Source: Phocaeicola faecium
Lineage (GTDB): Bacteria > Bacteroidota > Bacteroidia > Bacteroidales > Bacteroidaceae
Direction: 5' to 3'
DNA length: 64,000 bases
Assembly: GCF_014837055.1 (NCBI RefSeq)
Contig: NZ_JACSPQ010000009.1
Location: 1 to 64,000 of the forward strand
Part shown: positions 1 to 7,308 of the stretch, in pieces
How the letters are laid out: each line of letters opens with the position of its first letter
Position numbering within the stretch: the stretch's first letter is position 1
Translations under genes and position numbers: made by a program
Notes under the pieces: model-generated
Told to the model about the DNA's origin: nothing
Database searches by the model: none
The model's input: only the letters and a program-made list of their open reading frames with translations

Positions 1-20
1 TCCGAATCGACTACAAATAA

Positions 21-221
21 CACCGATTCGGAACTAATTCACAAAATTTGCAACGTGGTTTACCGAATGCTTACGATGTATTGATAGCTGGTAATGTCTC
101 AAAAGAAAATTCAGTACAAATTACACTCTCAGTTTCAGATTTGCCCGATAATGGAATTTACACTATAGTATTAACCAGTCCTAATCCTAATGATAGGGTA
201 TGGAGCCAATTTGAAAAATGA
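21..221 (+). pseudogene. 3' fragment of an unidentified secreted-type protein
   Basis: A reading frame is open from a stop codon at 18-20 to the TGA at 219-221 and has no plausible start. Its end (VSDLPDNGIYTIVLTSPN) looks like the beta-strand C-terminus of a small exported Bacteroidetes protein. The first bases of the window are open in a different frame with a similar low-complexity Ser/Thr/Asn composition, so a frameshift or truncation is possible. The stop overlaps the next start (ATGA). The family is not identified. Confidence 0.3.
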
Positions 222-472
222 ATGCCATGAGAATAATTTCTTTTGAAAAGCTCTGTGCCATTCATAACCAAATATACAGGCAAGGTACTGGCACACCAGA
301 AAAGTTTGCTAAGAAAGTAGGATTGTCAAAATCACAGTTAGGCAAATATCTGAACTATTTCAGATATGACTTAAAAGTGGATATCTTGTACGATAAATAC
401 CGACAAACTTATTATTATGACGGAGAAGACCTGTTCTCGGTATTGGAGACTACATTATTTCATAAGAAATAG
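218..472 (+). CDS. Small helix-turn-helix protein at the head of the peptide locus
   Basis: This 84-residue protein has a predicted HTH around residues 25-50 (TPEKFAKKVGLSKSQLGKYL) followed by a short wing-like segment rich in Tyr. Proteins of this kind often sit beside peptide-export operons in Bacteroidetes. It lies directly upstream of the ABC exporter gene but is separated from it by a strong terminator, so it is its own transcript. A role as regulator of the following peptide genes is inferred only from position. A DNA-binding function is likely from the HTH. Confidence 0.7.
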   Translation: MNAMRIISFEKLCAIHNQIYRQGTGTPEKFAKKVGLSKSQLGKYLNYFRYDLKVDILYDKYRQTYYYDGEDLFSVLETTLFHKK

Positions 473-478
473 TATACA

Positions 479-526
479 AAAATAGAAAAGCATGATAACT
501 GGACAATTATCATGCTTTTCTATTTT
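479..526 (+). terminator. Perfect 20-bp stem terminator
   Basis: The arms 479-498 and 507-526 are perfect inverted repeats with an 8-nt loop, and the right arm ends in a T-rich run. It closes the HTH gene and isolates it from the exporter operon. Confidence 0.85.
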
Positions 527-539
527 AGAATATCCTGCG

Positions 540-565
540 AGCGGATTGTAAGAATGGATATTTGC
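540..565 (+). promoter_or_regulatory. Promoter of the exporter operon with a shared AGCGGATTGTAA element
   Basis: AGCGGATTGTA begins at 540, and a TATTTG -7-like element has its TTTG at 561-564, exactly 21 bp after the start of the element. The same element with the same spacing occurs at 5661 before the second precursor gene. The exporter start codon is at 582. This is either a strong -33 region or an activator site. Confidence 0.55.
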
Positions 566-581
566 ATAAAAAATAAAAAAT

Positions 582-2780
582 ATGAAATTTCCATTTTACA
601 GACAGCTTGATGCTATGGACTGTGGTCCCACCTGCTTGCGCATGATAGCGAGATATTACGGGAAAAAATATTCCGTACAACAACTTCGCGAGAATTCCTA
701 TATCCAGCGCACAGGAGTGAATCTCCTGGGAATAAGTGAGGCAGCAGAAAGTATAGGGCTACGTACAACCGGAATACGTACGACTATAGACAAACTGAAG
801 CAGCAGTCTAAGCTGCCTTGTATCCTACACTGGAATCAGATGCACTTTGTAGTATTATATAAAGTAGAAAGATCGAAAGGGAAAACATATTTCCATATAG
901 CCGATCCGGCCTACGGTCTACTGAAGTATGAGGAAGAAGAACTGAAAAAATGCTGGATAAGTACACGCCAAGGAGGTATAGAAAAAGGCATTGCGATGCT
1001 GGTAGAAACAACACCGCAATTCTATGAAACAGAGCCGATAAGGTATGAGAAACTGTCGCTATGGTATCTGTCCCGTTATGTACGACCATACAAGAAAATG
1101 ATAATGCAACTATTTCTTGGCATACTTGGAGGCAGTATCCTACAGCTTATATTCCCATTCCTAACACAGACAATAGTGGATCAGGGTATCGGACACAGGA
1201 ACATGAGCTTCATAGAACTAATACTGGTAGCCCAGCTGATGCTTGTATTCAGCAGGACGCTGATAGAAGTAATCCGGCGATGCATACTGTTACATATAAG
1301 TACAAGAGTCAACGTAGCTCTCATATCGGATTTTCTAGTCAAACTAATGAAACTACCAATGCGTTTCTTTGACAGTAAACTTGCCGGTGACCTGATAAGG
1401 CGTATAGAAGATCACAGAACCATAGAAGTTTTTCTGACACAATCGGTATTGAATATTTTATTCTCTGTTCTGACCATAACCATTTTCGGTATTGTACTGG
1501 CCATATATAGTTGGAAAATATTCCTTGTGTTCCTGGCCTTCAGCATATTCTATATAGGATGGGTAAAACTGTTCATGAAGAAACGTGCAGACCTGAACAG
1601 AAAAAACTTTGAACAAATGGCACTGAATCAAGATAATCTGATGCAATTGGTGTATGGAATGCAGGATATCAAGCTACTTGGGTGTGAGAGGCAGAAACGA
1701 TGGGAATGGGAAAATATACAGGCTTCGTTATTTAGAATAAACCTCCGCTCGCTGAATCTTGGGCAATGGCAACAGGTTGGTGCTGTATTGATCAACGAGG
1801 TGAAAAACATACTGATAACCGTAATGTCTGCTACGGCAGTATTGAATGGTGATATAACACTTGGTATCATGCTCTCCATACAATACATTATCGGTCAAAT
1901 GCAGGGGCCTGTTGAACAGTTTGTATATTTCATGCAACAGTCACAGGATGCAACGCTGAGCTTAGAAAGGCTTGGGGAAATACATGGAAAGGAGAATGAA
2001 GAGTCTGAATCAATGCAAACGGTAAATCAAGTCTCAGGAAAAGATTCTATCTCATTAAGAGGACTACAGTTCACCTATGGTTCGGAGAAATCCAAGCGTA
2101 TCATAAAAGGCATTGATCTGGATATCCCAGCAGGAAAAACAACGGCAATTGTAGGACTGAGCGGTAGCGGAAAAACGACACTGATAAAGCTGATGCTCGG
2201 ATTCTATCCACCTACAGAGGGAAATATAATAGTCGGTGAGACACCCCTACAAAGAATCAGCTTCAAAGAATGGCGTAAACACTGTGGTGTGGTAATGCAG
2301 GAAGGATTCATATTCAGCGATACTATAGCTAATAACATAGCACCGGATGCAGATGTTATAGACCGGGAAAGGCTATTGTATGCGGTAAAGATGGCAAATA
2401 TAAAAGACTTTATAGAATCACTCCCTTTAAGGTATAATACCAGAATTGGAAGTACCGGACAAGGCTTAAGTCAAGGGCAGAAGCAACGTATACTGATCGC
2501 CAGAGCAATATACAGAAATCCGGATTACCTGTTCTTTGATGAAGCAACTAATGCCTTGGATACGGACAATGAAAAAACAATACAGGAGAATCTAAATCAG
2601 TTCTTTGAGGACAAGACTGTTGTCGTAGTGGCGCACCGCCTTAGTACAGTGAGAAATGCAGACCAGATAGTAGTATTGAAAGACGGAGTAATCACCGAGA
2701 AAGGAAATCATGAATCATTGATTTCAAAGCAAGGAGACTACTATAGACTGGTGAAGAATCAGTTGGAACTTAATGCGTAA
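582..2780 (+). CDS. Peptidase-containing ABC transporter (C39 bacteriocin-type exporter)
   Basis: This 732-residue inner-membrane protein cleaves double-glycine leaders and exports the mature peptide. Residues 1-130 form the C39 peptidase, with catalytic Cys14 in DAMDCGPTC, His88 and Asp108. A hydrophobic transmembrane domain covers roughly residues 160-440. The C-terminal ATPase has Walker A GLSGSGKTTL near residue 526, signature LSQGQKQR near 629 and Walker B YLFFDEAT near 649. The length is normal for the family. It is followed after 6 bp by the HlyD-type adaptor, and three GG-leader precursors lie in the same locus, so it is the probable exporter for all of them. Confidence 0.93.
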   Translation: MKFPFYRQLDAMDCGPTCLRMIARYYGKKYSVQQLRENSYIQRTGVNLLGISEAAESIGLRTTGIRTTIDKLKQQSKLPCILHWNQMHFVVLYKVERSKGKTYFHIADPAYGLLKYEEEELKKCWISTRQGGIEKGIAMLVETTPQFYETEPIRYEKLSLWYLSRYVRPYKKMIMQLFLGILGGSILQLIFPFLTQTIVDQGIGHRNMSFIELILVAQLMLVFSRTLIEVIRRCILLHISTRVNVALISDFLVKLMKLPMRFFDSKLAGDLIRRIEDHRTIEVFLTQSVLNILFSVLTITIFGIVLAIYSWKIFLVFLAFSIFYIGWVKLFMKKRADLNRKNFEQMALNQDNLMQLVYGMQDIKLLGCERQKRWEWENIQASLFRINLRSLNLGQWQQVGAVLINEVKNILITVMSATAVLNGDITLGIMLSIQYIIGQMQGPVEQFVYFMQQSQDATLSLERLGEIHGKENEESESMQTVNQVSGKDSISLRGLQFTYGSEKSKRIIKGIDLDIPAGKTTAIVGLSGSGKTTLIKLMLGFYPPTEGNIIVGETPLQRISFKEWRKHCGVVMQEGFIFSDTIANNIAPDADVIDRERLLYAVKMANIKDFIESLPLRYNTRIGSTGQGLSQGQKQRILIARAIYRNPDYLFFDEATNALDTDNEKTIQENLNQFFEDKTVVVVAHRLSTVRNADQIVVLKDGVITEKGNHESLISKQGDYYRLVKNQLELNA

Positions 2781-2786
2781 ATCAAT

Positions 2787-3929
2787 ATGAAAGAAGAAAC
2801 TGATGAAAAGAAGCAACCTGCGGGTGAGAACATAGAGCTATATTCGCGAGAGAGTTCGAGTGATATGCTTGGTGACATGCCAAACTGGCTGATTCATACA
2901 GGTAGCTATATCGTGTATGGTCTTATAATAGTGTTACTAGCAGGAAGTTATGTATTCAAGTACCCGGATGTAGTTACAACAGATATATCTATTGATGACT
3001 TTTCAAAAACAGAGTGGATAATGGCCAATGAAGATGGGATAATCGATGATTTCTTTGTAACAGATGGGGAAAAAGTAAAGAGAAATGACACCTTAGGTAT
3101 AATACGTAATACGGCATCTCTCGGTGATGTAAAAAAGTTCTGCAAGGTATTGACACGTGTCGAGTGGTTCTATAGGACAGACGATCCTTCGCTTCTTGAT
3201 GACTATCCGTTTGATCTGATTATGGGAGAAATGTCTTCCTCGTATGAGCAATTCACGGAAGCTGTACGTGCCAATGTCTTTGCCAGTAAATACAATGCGT
3301 ATGATTATAGAAGGAATTATCTCAAACAAGAAATAAGAATACTGATGAAAGACTCAACTAATAATGAACTTGCAATCCTGAATGCAAGAAGAAACTTGTT
3401 TGAAATGGAACTGGAACATAAAATGGAAACAGCCAAAAACAAGAGATTACTTGAACTGGCATACGAAAGAATGGTAAACAGCCTGAAATCGTGGGAGAAC
3501 AGATATCTAATAAAAAGTACAAACGATGGAAGAGTACTGCTGGGAAAAGGCTGGAGCATAAACAACCGTGTAGCTGTAGGTGATACAATCTGTTCGGTTA
3601 TATCAGAATATAAAGGGCATCCTAAAGGTCATATTAAACTAAACCAACATCAAGTGGCTGATATAGCCCAAGGAGATAAGGTAAACATTGAATTATCAAA
3701 ATACCCAACGCACACGTATGGATATCTGATAGGTGAAGTGAGTTCCGTGACCTATGTTCCTTCAAGTAAGAATTATGCTGTTGAAGTGGAACTAACTAAT
3801 GGAATGTATACAACTTCAAAATATGAAATTGATTATGAAGTAGGATTAGCTGGTCAGGCAGAAATAGTCACTTCAAGCCGTAGTATATTGAGCAGAATCT
3901 TTGGTCCGATCTATCAACTTTTAAAATAA
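2787..3929 (+). CDS. HlyD-family membrane fusion protein
   Basis: This 380-residue adaptor links the ABC exporter to an outer-membrane channel. A single membrane segment lies near residues 33-53 (IVYGLIIVLLAGSYVFKYP). After it come a lipoyl/barrel half (EDGIIDDFFVTDGEKVKRND), a helical hairpin near residues 180-230 and a second barrel half. It starts 6 bp after the exporter and ends 7 bp before the first precursor gene, so it is part of the same operon. No TolC-like partner is encoded in the window. Confidence 0.85.
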   Translation: MKEETDEKKQPAGENIELYSRESSSDMLGDMPNWLIHTGSYIVYGLIIVLLAGSYVFKYPDVVTTDISIDDFSKTEWIMANEDGIIDDFFVTDGEKVKRNDTLGIIRNTASLGDVKKFCKVLTRVEWFYRTDDPSLLDDYPFDLIMGEMSSSYEQFTEAVRANVFASKYNAYDYRRNYLKQEIRILMKDSTNNELAILNARRNLFEMELEHKMETAKNKRLLELAYERMVNSLKSWENRYLIKSTNDGRVLLGKGWSINNRVAVGDTICSVISEYKGHPKGHIKLNQHQVADIAQGDKVNIELSKYPTHTYGYLIGEVSSVTYVPSSKNYAVEVELTNGMYTTSKYEIDYEVGLAGQAEIVTSSRSILSRIFGPIYQLLK

Positions 3930-3936
3930 TAACATT

Positions 3937-4158
3937 ATGGAAAAGAAAAGCAAACGCATGAAAAACAAGGCTATAAACGCCTTAGAAAGAAACAATCACT
4001 CAAGTATACATGACGATGAAATGTTAGGACTGGATGAGTTATTCGGTGTTCAGGGTGGTGTTGACCGTGATAAAGAACAGGAGCATGTGGAAGAATCCTG
4101 TGGTTTAGGATGTTTTGGCAGAAATATTGTAATAAAAAAGACAAATGACAAACAATGA
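3937..4158 (+). CDS. GG-leader precursor peptide 1
   Basis: This 73-residue peptide has a charged leader ending in LFGVQGG (Gly40-Gly41) and a predicted 32-residue core with two cysteines in ESCGLGCFGR (Cys55 and Cys59). The leader fits cleavage by the C39 exporter encoded upstream. It lies 7 bp after the adaptor gene, and its last 14 bp overlap the next maturase gene, so the two are probably translationally coupled. The class is inferred from leader and neighbours. The modification on the core cannot be read from sequence. Confidence 0.8.
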   Translation: MEKKSKRMKNKAINALERNNHSSIHDDEMLGLDELFGVQGGVDRDKEQEHVEESCGLGCFGRNIVIKKTNDKQ

Positions 4159-5635
4159 CATATACATATTGAATCCACATTATCACCTTCGGAATGATAC
4201 GAGACGTATTCTTTTGTTTTCTAAGTTCCATACTAATGGAAAAAGTTCAAACAACTGGTACGGTTTCATTCATCCATTACAAGCCATAATGCTTGGATTT
4301 TTTACCTATAAGCGAAACTTGAAAGAGAATATCACGCTTTTAAGTCAATATTTCCATCGTACAGAATCTGAAATAGAACGCTATGTTATCCCGTTTATAA
4401 ATAATGATAAATTGTTGAGTACACATTGGCATAACACAGAAATAATATTCCCCAAGAATGTGTTGGTAAAAGCATCACAAAACGATACATATTTAGCACT
4501 TTCTCCTGACAGTTTTATTTGTCATGATTTAGATCTTATTAGTCGAAGATTATATAACGCACCATTGTCAATAACTTTAATGTTAACGAACAGGTGTGTA
4601 ACTCACTGTAATTACTGCTATGCTGATACACATACCAGAATTATGAATAGACTATCAACAGAACGTATATGTGAATTAATAGAAGAAGCAGGAAAACTTC
4701 AGATGAAAAGCGTCAATCTTATAGGTGGTGAGATTTTTTTACATCCTGATTGGGCATTGATATTAAAGAAAACTGTTGATTATAAAGTAGAAACTGAGTA
4801 TATATCCACCAAAATGCCTTTAACTTCTAATATAATAGATGCTCTATTATGGACAGGATATAAAGGTATTATACAGATATCCTTAGATTCATTAAATAGT
4901 GATGTATTAAAATCATCCTTGAATGTAGGTAATGATTATCTGAAATCTGTTATAAATGGTATAATGCTATTGGATGACAGCGGATTAAAATTTCAAGTAT
5001 CAACGGTCTTGACAACGTATAATTCAGATATAAAGATAATGACTGAATTATTCAGTTTCCTTTCAAAACTTAAAAATATTACAACATGGAATATCGTTAC
5101 TGTACATGATTCATTAAATTCTCAATTAAAAGATTTCCATTCATTAAAACCTTCTCATGAGCAACTGAATAAGCTATTTGAGGAACTAAAAGAAACTGTT
5201 AAATACTCGAAGATTAATGTCGCAATAGACGAAAACACATTGAACAAGGAATACTATTCTGACCAAGGAGGAAGTAAATATTTTAAAGGGAATAAATGTT
5301 CGGCTTTAAGTATGCAGTTTTTCATATTGCCTGATGGAAAGGTAACCATTTGCGAGCAACTTTACTGGCATCCATATTTTATCATAGGAGATGTATGCAA
5401 TAACAGTTTGAGCAGCGTTTGGAATTCTAAACGAGCAAAATTTTTGGCATATAGAGCCTGGAATGATATCCGTCCAACAAGTAAATGTTACGAATGCACA
5501 TTGAATAAAGAATGTTTTGAGCACAATAACCGTTGTTGGGTAGATATTATGAAAGCATACGGAAAAGATAATTATGATTACCCTGACCCAAGATGTGAGT
5601 TTGCGGATAAAATGAAAAATTATATTGGATATTGA
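4145..5635 (+). CDS. Radical SAM/SPASM peptide maturase 1
   Basis: This 496-residue enzyme has the radical SAM cluster motif CVTHCNYC at Cys151, Cys155 and Cys158. The C-terminal SPASM region, from about residue 385, is rich in cysteines (CSALSM, CEQLYW, KCYECTLNKEC). The first roughly 140 residues resemble the leader-recognition region seen before such domains. It overlaps precursor 1, which is its likely substrate. The usual chemistry is radical formation of a carbon-carbon, ether or thioether link in the core; which one is not predictable here. Codons are strongly AT-rich compared with the exporter. Confidence 0.88.
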   Translation: MTNNDIYILNPHYHLRNDTRRILLFSKFHTNGKSSNNWYGFIHPLQAIMLGFFTYKRNLKENITLLSQYFHRTESEIERYVIPFINNDKLLSTHWHNTEIIFPKNVLVKASQNDTYLALSPDSFICHDLDLISRRLYNAPLSITLMLTNRCVTHCNYCYADTHTRIMNRLSTERICELIEEAGKLQMKSVNLIGGEIFLHPDWALILKKTVDYKVETEYISTKMPLTSNIIDALLWTGYKGIIQISLDSLNSDVLKSSLNVGNDYLKSVINGIMLLDDSGLKFQVSTVLTTYNSDIKIMTELFSFLSKLKNITTWNIVTVHDSLNSQLKDFHSLKPSHEQLNKLFEELKETVKYSKINVAIDENTLNKEYYSDQGGSKYFKGNKCSALSMQFFILPDGKVTICEQLYWHPYFIIGDVCNNSLSSVWNSKRAKFLAYRAWNDIRPTSKCYECTLNKECFEHNNRCWVDIMKAYGKDNYDYPDPRCEFADKMKNYIGY

Positions 5636-5660
5636 TTATGTTTTGGGAGAAACTCTTAGT

Positions 5661-5685
5661 AGCGGATTGTAAAGGTGTACATTTG
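5661..5685 (+). promoter_or_regulatory. Promoter of precursor 2 with the shared AGCGGATTGTAA element
   Basis: AGCGGATTGTAA is at 5661-5672 and the -7 element TACATTTG is at 5678-5685. The TTTG starts 21 bp after the start of the element, exactly as in the promoter at 540. The start codon of precursor 2 follows 46 bp later at 5732. Confidence 0.65.
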
Positions 5686-5731
5686 TTTTGTGATAGACAA
5701 ACTATTATAATAATTTTAAAACTGAGGTATT

Positions 5732-5899
5732 ATGGAAAATTTGAATCAAAAAAAGGTTAAAGAAGAAAATGATTTAAAGAAAGAAGAAATTGTTCCTGCA
5801 GAAGATGTACTTACAAATGAGATGGAAGAAGAAGTTGAAGGTGGTAAACTTAACATTTGTATTTCTGGAAAGCTTGCTCTTGAAGATGCGAAAAGATAA
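5732..5899 (+). CDS. GG-leader precursor peptide 2 (55 residues)
   Basis: This short gene encodes MENLNQKKVKEEN through a leader very rich in Glu and Lys that ends EMEEEVEGG (Gly37-Gly38). The predicted 17-residue core is KLNICISGKLALEDAKR, with a single cysteine. The leader end closely resembles that of precursor 3 (EKEQLEGG). It has its own promoter and is followed by a hairpin before the second maturase gene, an arrangement that would give more precursor than enzyme. It is easy to miss because of its size. Confidence 0.8.
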   Translation: MENLNQKKVKEENDLKKEEIVPAEDVLTNEMEEEVEGGKLNICISGKLALEDAKR

Positions 5900-5932
5900 G
5901 AGGAGCCTCGTTAAAAGTTATAGCTAATATGC

Positions 5933-5962
5933 GAAGGTGCATCAAAAGATGTACCTTCTTTC
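5933..5962 (+). terminator. Attenuator-like terminator between precursor 2 and maturase 2
   Basis: The arms 5933-5943 and 5948-5958 pair over 11 bp with one G-U and an AAAA loop, followed by a T-rich run. Since no separate promoter is evident before the maturase at 5988, it probably works as a partial terminator. Confidence 0.75.
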
Positions 5963-5987
5963 TTATTAATTATTGATTTATGGGCTT

Positions 5988-7298
5988 ATGAAATGGTCAC
6001 AATTTAATTTCCTTTTCTATTCAAAGAAAATAGGTTATTATCTTCATAATACAAGAATGTTATCCTTAATAAAATTGGATAAAGAAAGTTATGACAAACT
6101 TTTGAAAATTCGTAAAAATCCTGATCGTGCAAAGTTTCTACTGAGTGAAACAGATTATACGTATTTTGTTAATGCAAAAGTTCTTGTATCGGAGCAAGAG
6201 GATAGTAATTATATAGAAAAAATGGAATATAAAAAGCGTAAAGATTCCTTTGCATCCACTTCGTTAGGCTTGGTTTTATGTCCAACATTGGCATGTAATT
6301 TTGCGTGCCCTTATTGTTATGAAAAAAAATTACCTACTAATGTTATGTCGGAGGTTGTTCAATCTCAATTGGTTAATTTTATCAACAAATATGTAGGTAA
6401 GTGTAAGTCTATAACTTTAGATTGGCATGGTGGAGAACCTCTTCTTGCATTTGAGACTATCAAACAAATATATTCTAAATTTGAGAGCGAATCTAAACTA
6501 CCAATATCATCATCTTCCATGGTTTCAAATGGATACCTTTTAAATGAGGATATTTGTAGTTATCTTGCATCTAAAAAACTAAATTATTTACAAATTACGA
6601 TTGATGGTAATAAATTTACTCACAATAAAACCCGCGTCTTAAAAAATGGGGGATCTTCTTTTGAGAAGATTGTTGAAAATATTGATATGGCTTTGGAACT
6701 AATGCCTAATTGTTGCATTGGTGTTAGGACTAATATTGGATTATTAAATAAAGATGAATATGTAGACCTTTATAATGAACTGTCAGAAAGGTGGAAAGAT
6801 AAAAACTGTTCTATTTATCATTCTTTTATCGTTGATAATAGCTATTATTCTAACTGCAATAAACAATGTTCACAGGAATTATCAACCAAAGAGAAAAATG
6901 ATTTTATGGTAAATTTAGCCCAAAATGGTATAGTTAAGAAAAAATTTATCTATCCTCAAAGAGATTGTAGTTTATATACTTGTACAAATAACAATTCATT
7001 TGTAATAGATCCTTTGGGATATTTATATAAATGTTGGGCAGATGTTGGTATACACGAACGTTCTGTTGGAAATTTGGTAAATGGAATTACTAATTATGAT
7101 ATTTTTTCCAGATTTATGGTTGGTTCCGATAAGTTTGCTGACGCTAATTGCCGTAAATGTACTTATTTACCTATATGTAATGGTGGATGTAATCTTTCTA
7201 GGGTTAGATCGTTGGAACGTAAAGTGCCATATAATAATTGTTCAATAGATAGTGAAGGCTTGACAAAATATCTAGAGACTTTTTTAGAAATGCGTTAA
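5988..7298 (+). CDS. Radical SAM/SPASM peptide maturase 2
   Basis: This 436-residue enzyme has the cluster motif CNFACPYC (Cys103, Cys107, Cys110). A SPASM C-terminus has cysteine-rich segments CSLYTC, KCWADVG and CRKCTYLPICNGGC. The ATG at 5988 was chosen over a TTG at 5973 because the resulting N-terminus MKWSQFNFLFYSKKIGYYLH aligns with maturase 3. The length is normal for SPASM peptide maturases. It sits downstream of precursor 2, its likely substrate, and is followed 10 bp later by an outer-membrane receptor gene. Codon use is AT-rich. Confidence 0.88.
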   Translation: MKWSQFNFLFYSKKIGYYLHNTRMLSLIKLDKESYDKLLKIRKNPDRAKFLLSETDYTYFVNAKVLVSEQEDSNYIEKMEYKKRKDSFASTSLGLVLCPTLACNFACPYCYEKKLPTNVMSEVVQSQLVNFINKYVGKCKSITLDWHGGEPLLAFETIKQIYSKFESESKLPISSSSMVSNGYLLNEDICSYLASKKLNYLQITIDGNKFTHNKTRVLKNGGSSFEKIVENIDMALELMPNCCIGVRTNIGLLNKDEYVDLYNELSERWKDKNCSIYHSFIVDNSYYSNCNKQCSQELSTKEKNDFMVNLAQNGIVKKKFIYPQRDCSLYTCTNNNSFVIDPLGYLYKCWADVGIHERSVGNLVNGITNYDIFSRFMVGSDKFADANCRKCTYLPICNGGCNLSRVRSLERKVPYNNCSIDSEGLTKYLETFLEMR

Positions 7299-7308
7299 AA
7301 ATTGAAAT

